A DNA stretch of 64,000 nt. It comes from Synechococcus sp. MU1642 (GTDB lineage: Bacteria > Cyanobacteriota > Cyanobacteriia > PCC-6307 > Cyanobiaceae). A program made the translations under genes and the position numbers. Of this stretch, positions 7,897 to 17,485 are shown one piece after another. Position 1 is the stretch's first letter. Each line of letters opens with the position of its first letter. The notes beneath the pieces were generated by a model. That model was not told where the DNA came from and searched no databases. It was given only the letters and a program-made list of their open reading frames with translations. The DNA is taken from NCBI RefSeq assembly GCF_020514115.1, contig NZ_VTKZ01000001.1, forward strand, positions 62,001 to 126,000, read 5' to 3'.

Positions 7897-9344
7897 CCGC
7901 CGCCGCGGACCTCACCGCTGATCAGCAGGCCGCGGCGGATGCCTTTGCGGCCTGGCTCAAGCAGCCCGTGGATGGCACTCCCTTCGTGCTCAGTGGTTTT
8001 GCTGGCAGCGGCAAGACATTTCTTTCCATGCGCCTGCTGCGTCAGGTGGAAGCCAGCGGTTTGTGTTGGACCGTCGTTGCCCCAACCCACAAAGCGGTGG
8101 GCGTCTTGAGCCAGGCCTTGGAGTTGGAGGGGCTCCAACCCACCTGGTATCCCTCCACCATCCATCGCTTGTTGCGGCTGAAGCTCAAGCGCTCTGCCGA
8201 CGCTGAACTCTGCGAACCCACCGAGCAGACGGCCATGGCCCTGGAGAACCTGGGCCTTGTGCTGATTGACGAAGCCTCGATGGTGGACAGCACCCTGTTG
8301 GGCATCGCCCTCCAGTGCGCCCATCCGTTCAAGACCCGTCTGGTGTTTGTAGGCGACCCAGCCCAGTTGCCACCGGTGGGCGAGCAGAACAGTCCCGTGT
8401 TTGCGATGCAACGGTCCTGTTCTGCCACCTTGACCCAAGTGGTGCGGCATCAAGGCCCGGTGCTGCGGCTGGCGGTGGGTCTACGGGAGGGGCGCCTGCC
8501 CTGCCAGATGCCACCGCTGCTGCCGCCGATTCGTTCTCTGCAGGGGCAGGTGCGCAGCCTGGTGCAACGGGAGTGGCTTGATCAGGCCCGACGTGCCTTG
8601 CGGGACGCCTCGGTGCAAGACAACCCCGATGCTGCACGCATCCTCTGCTACACGAACCGCACCCTGGATCGTTTGGTGCCCCATGCCCGCCGCGCGATCC
8701 ATGGGGAAATGGCGGATCAGATGCCAGTGCTGCCCGGTGAGGTGTTGATCACTCGAACCGCGGTGATGGCCCCGGCCTCAAGGGATGGAGAAGAGGCTGG
8801 AGAAGAACCCGACATGGTGCTTGGCTCCAACCGTGAAGTGACGGTGCGGGACGTTAAGCCGGAGGCCTGTGACCTGGCGGATTTCGGCCTGTCCTCCGCC
8901 GACGGACCTGTGCCGGTAATCGAGACCCTCTCCGCAACGGTGAATGCGGGGGATCTGGAGCTCACCCTCCGCTTGCAGCCGCCGATTGGCAGCTCTGGTC
9001 GTCAGGAGCTCGATGCGGTGATGCAGCGGCTGCGCAAGCAGGCCCGTGATGCCGGCAAGAAAAACGGTCGCGCGATCTGGCGGCAGTACTTCCTGATTCG
9101 TGATGCCTTCGCTTCCCTTGGGCCGGCGGCGGTGCTCACGGTGCACCGCAGTCAGGGCAGCAGTTTCGGGGATGTCTTTGTGGCGCCGGATGTGTTCCGG
9201 GCCGACCCAGCCATTCGCCAGCAGCTCTGTTATGTCGCAGTGTCCCGAGCCCGCACGGGGGTTTGGTTGCTTGGAGGGGAGACTTCGCCTGATCTGCGCG
9301 CTGCCTGGCAGCGTGAATTTGATAACACTACGGACCCAGTATGA
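7893..9344 (+). CDS. RecD-like ATP-dependent DNA helicase
   Basis: A superfamily 1B helicase of 483 aa. Walker A GFAGSGKT is at residues 35-42, the VVAPTHKAV motif Ia at about 61-69, STIHRLL at 88-94, Walker B LIDEAS at 124-129, VFVGDPAQLPPV (motif III) soon after, and the C-terminal TVHRSQGSSFGDV motif at about 410-425. It is much shorter than RecD2 because it lacks the N-terminal helix-hairpin-helix domain. It resembles the stand-alone 'AAA family/UvrD_C_2' helicases of marine cyanobacteria. The start is GTG, overlapping the previous stop. A role in DNA repair is likely from the family. Confidence 0.9.
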   Translation: MTAAADLTADQQAAADAFAAWLKQPVDGTPFVLSGFAGSGKTFLSMRLLRQVEASGLCWTVVAPTHKAVGVLSQALELEGLQPTWYPSTIHRLLRLKLKRSADAELCEPTEQTAMALENLGLVLIDEASMVDSTLLGIALQCAHPFKTRLVFVGDPAQLPPVGEQNSPVFAMQRSCSATLTQVVRHQGPVLRLAVGLREGRLPCQMPPLLPPIRSLQGQVRSLVQREWLDQARRALRDASVQDNPDAARILCYTNRTLDRLVPHARRAIHGEMADQMPVLPGEVLITRTAVMAPASRDGEEAGEEPDMVLGSNREVTVRDVKPEACDLADFGLSSADGPVPVIETLSATVNAGDLELTLRLQPPIGSSGRQELDAVMQRLRKQARDAGKKNGRAIWRQYFLIRDAFASLGPAAVLTVHRSQGSSFGDVFVAPDVFRADPAIRQQLCYVAVSRARTGVWLLGGETSPDLRAAWQREFDNTTDPV

Positions 9345-10003
9345 ATAAGGAGAGCATCAGGCCGCTGATCCCCTGCCAGCCCCGATAAGTCCCAAGCCCG
9401 AAACTTAGGCTGCCCACCACCAGTTCTCCCCGGCGCAGCAGGGCAGTTTTGCCGCGTTGGAGCAGAGGAAGAATCCCCTGGCGTCCGATTACCCCCCCAG
9501 AAACGGAACCAGCAGCAGGGCAGTGGCGGCGATGCTGAAGCCGATGCTGAAGGCAATCTCCTCCTGCAGGGGCAATTGCGCGGTCGGGATCACGGCGGCG
9601 CTTTTGGCGAACAACAACAGGTCGTCGGGACTGATCACTTCAGTGACGCTGCTGATCAGCAACAGCAAGGGAAGCGGCATCGCGGTGAAACGATCCACAG
9701 CACCGCTCCAGGCGGGGGCTGCTCCGTCATCCAGCACCCCTTGGATCAGTTCCGCCCGCCCAGCGCGATTAACGCTCCGCCGCCGATCAGATCCAGGCCG
9801 GTGCGGTGGTCGGATGCATGGGTCATGTCCAGCAGCAGTCCGTTGCCCAGCTGCAGTAGCCCGATCACCGCAAGGGCGCTGGTCAGCAGCCAGCCGCCTA
9901 CAAACAAGCCCCCGCGCAGCAGCGGCGAGCCCTCCAGCAACATAACGATGTGGATGGGCGACAGCGCCACGCCAAGCCCGTAGGTCAGCAGTACTGTCCA
10001 GAT
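9328..10003 (-). pseudogene. GAP-family membrane protein, frameshifted and start-less
   Basis: Three frames on the minus strand together give one GAP-family (Sap/DUF2910-like) membrane protein. The N-terminal part has YGLGVALSPIHIV and then THASDHRTGLDLIGGGALIALG (9746 to about 10000). The middle has DRFTAMPLPLLLL and SPDDLLLFAKSA (9489 to about 9755). The C-terminal part ends GELVVGSLSFGLGTY and GWQGISGL (9328 to about 9490). Frame changes lie near 9752-9760, in a GC repeat, and at a seven-C run (9492-9498). No ATG, GTG or TTG precedes the conserved N-terminus. The 3' end overlaps the helicase gene tail to tail by 17 bases. Confidence 0.75.
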
Positions 10004-10024
10004 TCGGGGTCCCGCTATCGGCCT

Positions 10025-10132
10025 TTAGAGGCTCAGGATCAGGGCCGCCAGGCCAATGCTTACCCCCAAACTCACAACACCGAGAAGGGCTCTCCAGAAG
10101 GCTTTGTCTTTGGTGTCGAGGAAGTTGCTCAA
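10025..10132 (-). CDS. Small single-span membrane protein, 35 aa
   Basis: A TTG-started frame of 35 codons begins 15 bases after the stop of the upstream minus-strand gene, in the same frame. It has a charged N-terminus (SNFLDTKDKAFWR) followed by a clean hydrophobic helix (residues 16-35) that ends at the C-terminus. This is a typical layout for a cyanobacterial microprotein. I do not recognise a family. The start codon is weak, so translation needs confirmation. Confidence 0.45.
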   Translation of the reverse strand: MSNFLDTKDKAFWRALLGVVSLGVSIGLAALILSL

Positions 10133-10147
10133 GGAACGCCAGGGGCT

Positions 10148-10522
10148 TCAGTCGTCAGTTTTGCCATCCGGCAGCAGGTAAAGAAAGGTGCGACAGATCG
10201 GGCGGTGCAGCGACCCCAGCGCTTTGTTGTAATTCATGCCGGGCACAACGCTGTAACGGCGCCCCAGCACCAGCGCATCCTCCAGATCGGCCTCGCAGCT
10301 GCTGATGTCAGTCTGGACAGGCCGCGCCAGCGTTGACACTGGTGCAGCTGCGGGAATCAGGGCTGAAAACTTTCCTTCCCCGTGCTGCCAGCTCTGACAG
10401 GCGTCGAGGGCCTCTGCCGCGGAATCGAACACCTTCTTGCTGGTTTCCCGTCGCGTACTCATGGCCTCCATGCCAAGCAGGGGCAGCGCGGTGATCAAAA
10501 GGACAAATCCGAAGCCAAGCAT
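10148..10522 (-). CDS. Hypothetical membrane-anchored protein, 124 aa
   Basis: An N-terminal hydrophobic segment (MLGFGFVLLITALPLLG) acts as a signal anchor. It is followed by a soluble part with three Cys residues, including a CQSW and an SSCEAD segment, and an acidic end. No family is recognised. It sits downstream of the acylphosphatase gene on the same strand with about 85 bases between, and upstream of the 35-aa membrane peptide, so it may share their transcript. Confidence 0.65.
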   Translation of the reverse strand: MLGFGFVLLITALPLLGMEAMSTRRETSKKVFDSAAEALDACQSWQHGEGKFSALIPAAAPVSTLARPVQTDISSCEADLEDALVLGRRYSVVPGMNYNKALGSLHRPICRTFLYLLPDGKTDD

Positions 10523-10607
10523 GCGACTGGCGCGAAGGTCTTGTTTGAGCCGTAGCGAGATAGGCGGAGCGCGGAACCCTCCTTCTCAATCTTTTCGCCT
10601 GAGTTTC

Positions 10608-10859
10608 TCAGTAGCGCACTTCGAACCAATCGTCGCCCGTAACTGGGAGCTGGCTGGGTGTCACCCGAAGCACCCTTGCACCCGGCGGCCCGACTTCACA
10701 CCAGGCCCGTAGTTCAGACAAGGCCAGCGGTGGCCCTTCGGCTTGAACTTCCACACGGCCATCACTGAGGTTGCGCACCCAACCGCTGATGCCGAGATCC
10801 AGGGCGCGCCGATTGCAGCTGGCGCGGAACCCCACCCGTTGAACGCGGCCTTCGATCAT
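10608..10859 (-). CDS. acyP: Acylphosphatase
   Basis: A small enzyme hydrolysing acyl phosphates such as carbamoyl phosphate or 1,3-bisphosphoglycerate. The signature GRVQRVGFRASC carries the catalytic Arg, and the GWVRNLSDGRVEVQAEG block carries the catalytic Asn. The length is 83 aa from the ATG at 10859, close to the family norm of about 90. The frame is open upstream to 11060, but those residues are antisense to nothing conserved, and the ATG sits in an ATGA overlap with the cobB stop. Coupled translation with cobB is likely. Confidence 0.9.
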   Translation of the reverse strand: MIEGRVQRVGFRASCNRRALDLGISGWVRNLSDGRVEVQAEGPPLALSELRAWCEVGPPGARVLRVTPSQLPVTGDDWFEVRY

Positions 10860-12283
10860 CCAGCGCCAGCGTTCGGCGAAGGGTTGGATTCGCGGGGGTT
10901 GCTGGCGGCTGACGAAGCGCTTGCCGATCGCTTCTCCCCGGCTTCGAGCGCGGCGCGCCATCGGGAGCAGATCGTCGTAGAGCTTGCCCAGTGCAGGTGA
11001 ACCCAGCTCGCGTGAACTGTCTGATCGACCCATCCTTCCGAATGTCGATGGACTTTCCATCCCTCAATGTCCCACAGCACTGACCTGTCGGAGGACGGCC
11101 GTTTGGTGTGCAGTTCCCAGCGGTGAAATTCGTGACCCACCAGCTGCTGACCGCTCTGCACAACAGGGCTGTCCCGACGTGCCTGCAGGCGGCGATAGCC
11201 CACCTGCAGCGGGCCGCGCTGGGCCGTGAAGGGAAGCAGGCCCGCCATGCGATGGCTTGTGCCATCGAGGTCGGTCAGCTGGTCTCCAAGTACAAGCATC
11301 CCGCCGCATTCGGCGTAGATCGGTCGCTGCTGCACGAAGGCCCGTAGCGAGCTCAAACTTCGCTCACAGCCGCTGAGCTGGGCGGCGTGCTGTTCGGGGA
11401 AACCGCCCGGCAGGATCAGTCCCTTGGCTTCTGAAGGGATGGCCTCATCTGCCAGGGGGCTCCAGCGGAGCACGGGCATGCCCATGTGATCCAGCAGTTC
11501 GCTGGTTTCCAGGTAGCGGAAGTGAAAGGCGGCATCACTGGCTAGTGCCACTGGCAGGGGCTGTCCCTGTTCCATGGGGATGTTGGCCAGGGGCTGCGGC
11601 CCGGGGCGGGGTGCCTGCAGCAGGGGTTCCAGGCGTTCCAGGTTCAGGTGCTGTCTGGCCAGAGCGGCCCATGCCTGGCGTCGCTGCTCGGGGGCCTCCA
11701 ATTCATGGGCCGGGGCCAACCCGAGATGACGGCCCGGCAGGGCCAGGGCTTCGCTGCGCGGCAGGCAGCCCAGCAATGGCACCCCCATGCGATCCAGCAC
11801 CTCGGCCAGCAGCTCCCGGTGCCTGGGGCTGCTGACTTTGTTGAGCACCACACCGGCGATGTGCAGCTGGGGATCGTGATCGCGGAATCCGCGCACGATG
11901 GCACCGAGGGAGGCGGCCTGACCACAGGCATCCAGCACCAGCACCACTGGCAGTTCCAGCAGGCGGGCCACGTCGGCGGTGCTTCCGGTTGTACTGCTGC
12001 CGATGCCATCGAAGAGCCCCATCACCCCTTCCACGAGGGTCAGCTCAGAGGCACCTCCGTAACCGTGAAACGCCTGGCGAACCCAGGTTTCCCCGCAGAG
12101 ATTGAGATCGAGGTTGCGACAGGCCTGACCTGAGGCCTGGCTGAGCAGCTGGGCATCGAGATAGTCCGGTCCCACCTTGAAAGCTTGAATCCGGCGTCCG
12201 TTCTGCTGGGCCCAGCTCAACAGCGCCAGGCTCAACAGGGTTTTGCCGCTGCCACTGGCTGGTGCAGCGATAACAGCGGCCAT
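10856..12283 (-). CDS. cobB: Cobyrinate a,c-diamide synthase
   Basis: An ATP- and glutamine-dependent amidation enzyme of (pseudo)cobalamin synthesis (CobB/CbiA). The N-terminal P-loop APASGSGKTLLSLAL is at about residues 7-21, followed by the KVGPDYLD motif and the DUF/GVMGLFDG segment. The C-terminal class I glutamine amidotransferase-like domain has LILPGGFPE and the nucleophile Cys in YAECGGM. The 475-aa length includes a Ser/Ala/Asn-rich tail of about 25 residues that overlaps nothing conserved. It follows opcA by 14 bases and overlaps acyP by four, so it is part of the zwf-opcA-cobB-acyP minus-strand run. Confidence 0.93.
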   Translation of the reverse strand: MAAVIAAPASGSGKTLLSLALLSWAQQNGRRIQAFKVGPDYLDAQLLSQASGQACRNLDLNLCGETWVRQAFHGYGGASELTLVEGVMGLFDGIGSSTTGSTADVARLLELPVVLVLDACGQAASLGAIVRGFRDHDPQLHIAGVVLNKVSSPRHRELLAEVLDRMGVPLLGCLPRSEALALPGRHLGLAPAHELEAPEQRRQAWAALARQHLNLERLEPLLQAPRPGPQPLANIPMEQGQPLPVALASDAAFHFRYLETSELLDHMGMPVLRWSPLADEAIPSEAKGLILPGGFPEQHAAQLSGCERSLSSLRAFVQQRPIYAECGGMLVLGDQLTDLDGTSHRMAGLLPFTAQRGPLQVGYRRLQARRDSPVVQSGQQLVGHEFHRWELHTKRPSSDRSVLWDIEGWKVHRHSEGWVDQTVHASWVHLHWASSTTICSRWRAALEAGEKRSASASSAASNPRESNPSPNAGAG

Positions 12284-12297
12284 GGCTCAGACGCGGA

Positions 12298-13584
12298 TCA
12301 GCCCAGCAGCCTGGCAGCCAGTGGAGCTGCAGCGGCCAACAAGGGGTTGGTGCTGTCGTGACCGCCGCCCAGCAAGCGGGCTACATCCATTTCAGGGGTG
12401 TCGTGCTGGACGGGAACCACTTCCTCATGCAGATCGAGGTTGGCCATGCCTCCCCCCTCTAAACGCATGCAGCCCCCCGATTCAGCGCAGAGAATCACGC
12501 ACACGCCTTGCTTGTTTTCCGGTTCGGCAATGAGTCGAAGCCCCACCATCTGGCCGGCATGCACGTTGGGCTGCCCCGTCGACACAGCCATCAGTTGGAA
12601 GGTCACCTCCGTTCCATCGGAGCGCTTGAACTGGGCGGTGGTGCCGTCCTCGATCGTGTCGGTCGAGAGCAGCGTCCAGCCCAGTCGATCGGCGATCCAG
12701 GCGGCCAGCAGCAGTCCCTGGGCGGGGTGATGGCCCTCAACATCGATGTCGACACGGGTGATGTGGCTTAAGGCATCGCGCCGTTGCGGCGGGTCGAACA
12801 CCATGGCGAGGGTCTCGCGCCAGCTGCGCAGGCGCAGCCAGTTGAGATCGTTCACCGCCTGGCCGCTCACCACGCAGCTGCTCAGCAGCTCAAGGCACTG
12901 ATGCGGATCCCCCAAAGCGGTGTCGATGATCAGGCGCCGTGGTGCACTGTTGAGCCGTTGCATCAGCTCCGGCGCTTCGTCGATGCAGCCGTTCCACCAG
13001 ACCCAGGCCGGCATCGATTCCGGCAGCAGGGGGTCGAGAATCGAAAGGCCCTCACGCAGGGCACCATGGCCGCCCCGCAGAACCACAACATCGCCGCAGG
13101 CGGTGGTACCCCCCCCCTCCTCAGGCAGCGGGCAGTATGCGGCCACAAGTGTTTCTAGGGGCTGCGCCGCATCGATGGTTGGTGCCAGGGTGATCAGGCG
13201 CCGGGGCATCAGTGCACTCAGGGCCGGATCGATGTATTGCCCACGCAGGTCTTCTGCGCTCGCCTGCCCCTCAAAATCAGCCACCGCCTTCACCACGGCC
13301 CCATCCAGCGGCGGCGTGCTACGCGGGAGGTCGCCATCCAACACCGCTTGGCGGCCCGCAGCGATCAAGGAGGCGGATTGCTGTCCGGTGACGGGCCCAG
13401 GCAGGCGACCACTTCGGATCAATTGCTGCTCCGCCCAGGCGGGTTGCCAGATCAGCAGGCAGAAGGTGTTCGCCCCGGTGCCCGTGCTGCCCTGTTGCTC
13501 AGGGGACCAGAGTTGTTCGAGGTAGTGGGGCACCTCCGCAGGTGCCAGTTCCAGCGGGGTTTGCAGGGTGAGCTGAGGGGACAT
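12298..13584 (-). CDS. opcA: OpcA, glucose-6-phosphate dehydrogenase assembly/activator protein
   Basis: OpcA is the cyanobacterial activator that supports oligomerisation and redox control of glucose-6-phosphate dehydrogenase. The 428-aa protein matches the family's layout: the N-terminal EVPHYLEQLW region, a central ADFEGQ/LRGQYIDP block and a C-terminal beta-rich domain with EVTFQLMAVS. It has no enzyme motif, as expected. It lies 56 bases downstream of zwf and on the same strand, which is its usual position in cyanobacteria and supports the assignment. Confidence 0.92.
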   Translation of the reverse strand: MSPQLTLQTPLELAPAEVPHYLEQLWSPEQQGSTGTGANTFCLLIWQPAWAEQQLIRSGRLPGPVTGQQSASLIAAGRQAVLDGDLPRSTPPLDGAVVKAVADFEGQASAEDLRGQYIDPALSALMPRRLITLAPTIDAAQPLETLVAAYCPLPEEGGGTTACGDVVVLRGGHGALREGLSILDPLLPESMPAWVWWNGCIDEAPELMQRLNSAPRRLIIDTALGDPHQCLELLSSCVVSGQAVNDLNWLRLRSWRETLAMVFDPPQRRDALSHITRVDIDVEGHHPAQGLLLAAWIADRLGWTLLSTDTIEDGTTAQFKRSDGTEVTFQLMAVSTGQPNVHAGQMVGLRLIAEPENKQGVCVILCAESGGCMRLEGGGMANLDLHEEVVPVQHDTPEMDVARLLGGGHDSTNPLLAAAAPLAARLLG

Positions 13585-13640
13585 GGTGACGGATGAACGA
13601 GACGTGGAGATCTGAGAAACAGGGCTGTGAACGCGCGCTG

Positions 13641-15164
13641 TCAGGGGCGTCGCCAGAGCAGTCCGTCTTTCGCCAGCAAGGCATCCGCGGCGGCAGGTCC
13701 CCAGGTGCGGGATTCGTAGGGATGAACCGGCAGCTGCCAGGGGCTGTCTTCAATCAGTTCCAGCAGCGGGGTGTAGAGCCGCCACGCCGCCTCCACCTCA
13801 TCACTGCGGGTGAACAGGGTGGGGTCGCTGAGCATGGCGTCAGCCAAGAGCCGCACATAGCCCTCATCGGACGGTTCCCCGAAGGATTCGTCGTAGGAGA
13901 ACTCCATGTCGATGGGGCGGCTCCGCATACCAGAACCGGGTGATTTCACCTCGAATCGGAATTCAGCCCCCTCATCCGGCTGGATGCGCAGGATCAGCTG
14001 ATTGGCGGTAGGGCCACCTGTTGCTGCATCAAAGAGATGCACCGGTGCTTCTCGGAAGGTGAGCACCACCTCACTTGTTCGCTTGGCCAGCCGTTTGCCG
14101 GTGCGTACATAGAACGGAACCCCCTGCCAGCGCCAGTTGTCGATGAATAGCTTCATCGCTACGTAAGTCTCGGTGGTGCTGTTGGGATCCACACCGGGTT
14201 CATGGCGGTAACCGGCAAGGGGCGATTCCGCGGAACCACCGGGTCCGTACTGGCCACGGATGCAGCAGTTCCACGGTTCTAGCTCATCGGCCAGGCGAGC
14301 AGCTTGGAGCACCTTGGCTTTTTCGTTGCGGATCGCTTCCGGATCAAAGCGTCCTGGTGGTTCCATGGCGGTGATCGCCAGCATCTGGGTCAGGTGGTTC
14401 TGCACCATGTCTCGCAGGGCACCGGCCGACTCGTAGTACCCGGCGCGCTCCTCCACTCCAACGGTTTCAGCGGCGGTGATCTGAACACTGGAGATGTAAT
14501 TGCGATTCCAGATCGGCTCGAAGATCGTGTTGGCAAAGCGCAGAACCATGATGTTCTGAACCGTTTCCTTGCCCAGGTAATGGTCGATGCGAAAGATCTG
14601 GTTCTCCTGACCGCAGGCCTGGACCACCTGATTGAGGGCCTGGGCACTGCCGTAGTCGCGACCGAACGGCTTTTCGATCACCACCCGGCTGCGTTTGGGG
14701 TCCTTCAACAGGCCAGCTTCGGCGAGTGAACGGCAGCCACTGCCATAGAACTTGGGGGAGACGGAGAGATAAAAAGTGCGGTTGCCGCGGGTGGCGCACT
14801 GTTGATCGATTTTTTCTAGCCGTGTGCCCAGCCGCACCACATCTTTAGATTGTTGAAGGTCGACCGGCTCGTAGAAGAGTTTTCCGACGAACTGCTCCCA
14901 GGCCTGGGGATCGTCCTGAATCGTGCTGGCGAGTGCCTCCGCCATCTTTCCGCGGAACTCTTCGTCACTCCACGGCCGTCGCGCACAGCCCAGCAGGGCG
15001 AACTCACTGGGCAGACGCCGTTGCTTGAACAGCTCAAATAGGGCTGGCACCAGCTTGCGGTGGGTCAGATCACCGCTGGCACCGAAGATCACCAGACACT
15101 GCGGTGCGATCACCCGCTCCTGACGCAGTCCAACCCTGAGGGGGTTCGTCATCGTGGCAACCAT
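13641..15164 (-). CDS. zwf: Glucose-6-phosphate 1-dehydrogenase
   Basis: The first enzyme of the oxidative pentose phosphate pathway, making NADPH in the dark. The dinucleotide-binding motif IFGASGDLTHRK is at residues 26-37, and the substrate site RIDHYLGKE lies in the middle. The KLFIDNWRWQGVPFYVRTGK and EFSYDESF motifs follow. The length is 507 aa from the ATG at 15164 (MVATMTNP). The frame is open 15 codons further upstream, but those residues are not conserved-looking. It heads the run zwf-opcA-cobB-acyP. Confidence 0.96.
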   Translation of the reverse strand: MVATMTNPLRVGLRQERVIAPQCLVIFGASGDLTHRKLVPALFELFKQRRLPSEFALLGCARRPWSDEEFRGKMAEALASTIQDDPQAWEQFVGKLFYEPVDLQQSKDVVRLGTRLEKIDQQCATRGNRTFYLSVSPKFYGSGCRSLAEAGLLKDPKRSRVVIEKPFGRDYGSAQALNQVVQACGQENQIFRIDHYLGKETVQNIMVLRFANTIFEPIWNRNYISSVQITAAETVGVEERAGYYESAGALRDMVQNHLTQMLAITAMEPPGRFDPEAIRNEKAKVLQAARLADELEPWNCCIRGQYGPGGSAESPLAGYRHEPGVDPNSTTETYVAMKLFIDNWRWQGVPFYVRTGKRLAKRTSEVVLTFREAPVHLFDAATGGPTANQLILRIQPDEGAEFRFEVKSPGSGMRSRPIDMEFSYDESFGEPSDEGYVRLLADAMLSDPTLFTRSDEVEAAWRLYTPLLELIEDSPWQLPVHPYESRTWGPAAADALLAKDGLLWRRP

Positions 15165-15265
15165 GGAACTTCCAGGCTTCTGAGATTGGTTTAGGCACGG
15201 AACCGGCAACAGACATGGACTTGCCTCTTTGTTTCCGTGTTGGTGTCAGCTTTTGTTGCCAACCC

Positions 15266-15294
15266 AAAAAAAAAGTCCACCCCGGGGGGTGGAC
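15266..15294 (-). terminator. Intrinsic terminator of petH
   Basis: A 9-bp perfect stem, GTCCACCCC (15275-15283) with GGGGTGGAC (15286-15294), lies just past the petH stop. On the minus strand it is followed by nine T residues (15266-15274). This is a textbook rho-independent terminator separating petH from zwf. Confidence 0.92.
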
Positions 15295-15318
15295 TGAAAA
15301 CGATCGGTGGCTGATCGA

Positions 15319-16536
<1,218 letters not shown>

Positions 16537-16670
16537 CTATAGGCGTGGCCTTTGATTTCACACAAAAAGGTTGCTGTTCGGAACAGAATCTGATGTGATC
16601 CAGGGAACCTCCTTAAGATCCTCAGGTTCGGCCTCTCATCTCGGCGTCTCTTTTGGTTTTCCCCCAGACA

Positions 16671-17192
16671 ATGTTTGGACCAGGGCTGCAAACCTCCGCA
16701 GATTCAGGGACTGCGATTGAGCAGACCATGGAGCGGCTGCCTCAGGGGACGCGGCGTTTGGCAGCTGAACTCAAATCTCCTCTGCCCGTTCAACTGCTCT
16801 GGGACGTGCTGACCGATTACGAGAACCTGTCTCGGTTCATCCCTAACCTCAGCAGCAGCGAGCTGATCCAACGCCAGGGTCAGACGGTGCGGCTTCAACA
16901 GGTGGGCAGTCAGCAGCTTCTTGGGCTTCGATTCTCGGCCCAGGTTCAGTTGGAGCTGACGGAATTCCGGCAGGACGGACTGCTGCAATTCCGCATGGTG
17001 AAAGGTGATTTCCGACGCTTTGAAGGCTCGTGGCAGATCCGTCAACGTCCCGACGGCTGCTCACTGCTTTATGAGCTGACGGTTCAAGGCTGCCTTGGAA
17101 TGCCGATCGGTCTGATCGAAGAGAGGCTGCGGGACGATCTCTCCAGCAACCTCAACGCCGTGGTACAAGAAGCACATCGCAGAAACAACTGA
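16671..17192 (+). CDS. SRPBCC/START-fold protein (polyketide cyclase-like)
   Basis: A 173-aa cytosolic protein with the COQ10/polyketide-cyclase-type START fold. The signature is LLWDVLTDYENLSRFIPNLSSSELI, followed by paired beta strands and the C-terminal long helix with SSNLNAVVQEAHRR. These folds bind hydrophobic ligands; in cyanobacteria and plastids the relatives are annotated only as cyclase/dehydrase-like. The ATG at 16671 is used; a TTG at 16653 would add six residues, and a later Met (MERLPQGT) is also possible. It is divergent from petH with about 160 bases between. About 170 bases downstream, up to the tRNA, hold nothing I recognise. Confidence 0.78.
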   Translation: MFGPGLQTSADSGTAIEQTMERLPQGTRRLAAELKSPLPVQLLWDVLTDYENLSRFIPNLSSSELIQRQGQTVRLQQVGSQQLLGLRFSAQVQLELTEFRQDGLLQFRMVKGDFRRFEGSWQIRQRPDGCSLLYELTVQGCLGMPIGLIEERLRDDLSSNLNAVVQEAHRRNN

Positions 17193-17365
17193 AATACATA
17201 TTTGATAGCGCTTCAATTCTCGACCCAAGTTTGATGGGAACTGATCGAGATGCGAGGGCGTGGCCTTTGCCCCCGCAACATCAAGAAACCGGTGCCTGGA
17301 CAGCACCTGATAACAATTGAACTTTTAGAAGATTCACCACCAAAACAAGCTTGGTGATGAAGTCA

Positions 17366-17438
17366 TACCCCCAAGGGGATTCGAACCCCTGTCGCCTCCG
17401 TGAAAGGGAGGTGTCCTAGGCCTCTAGACGATGGGGGC
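17366..17438 (-). tRNA. trnE: tRNA-Glu (UUC)
   Basis: The minus strand folds as a full cloverleaf of 73 nt without an encoded CCA. The acceptor stem is GCCCCCA with UGGGGGU. The D-arm is CTAGAGGCCTAGG, the anticodon stem-loop CTCCCTTTCACGGAG carries anticodon TTC, and the T-arm is GGGGTTCGAATCCCC. In cyanobacteria this tRNA serves both translation and tetrapyrrole synthesis through glutamyl-tRNA reductase. Confidence 0.96.
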
Positions 17439-17485
17439 GAGGCCGTAATCAGTGAGCAGTCTGTGCTTCTGATCACTTGTGAACA

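Noticed and set aside
16560-16650. NtcA-type site (GTA-N8-TAC) upstream of petH
   Set aside because: No copy with the required spacing is present in the petH upstream region.
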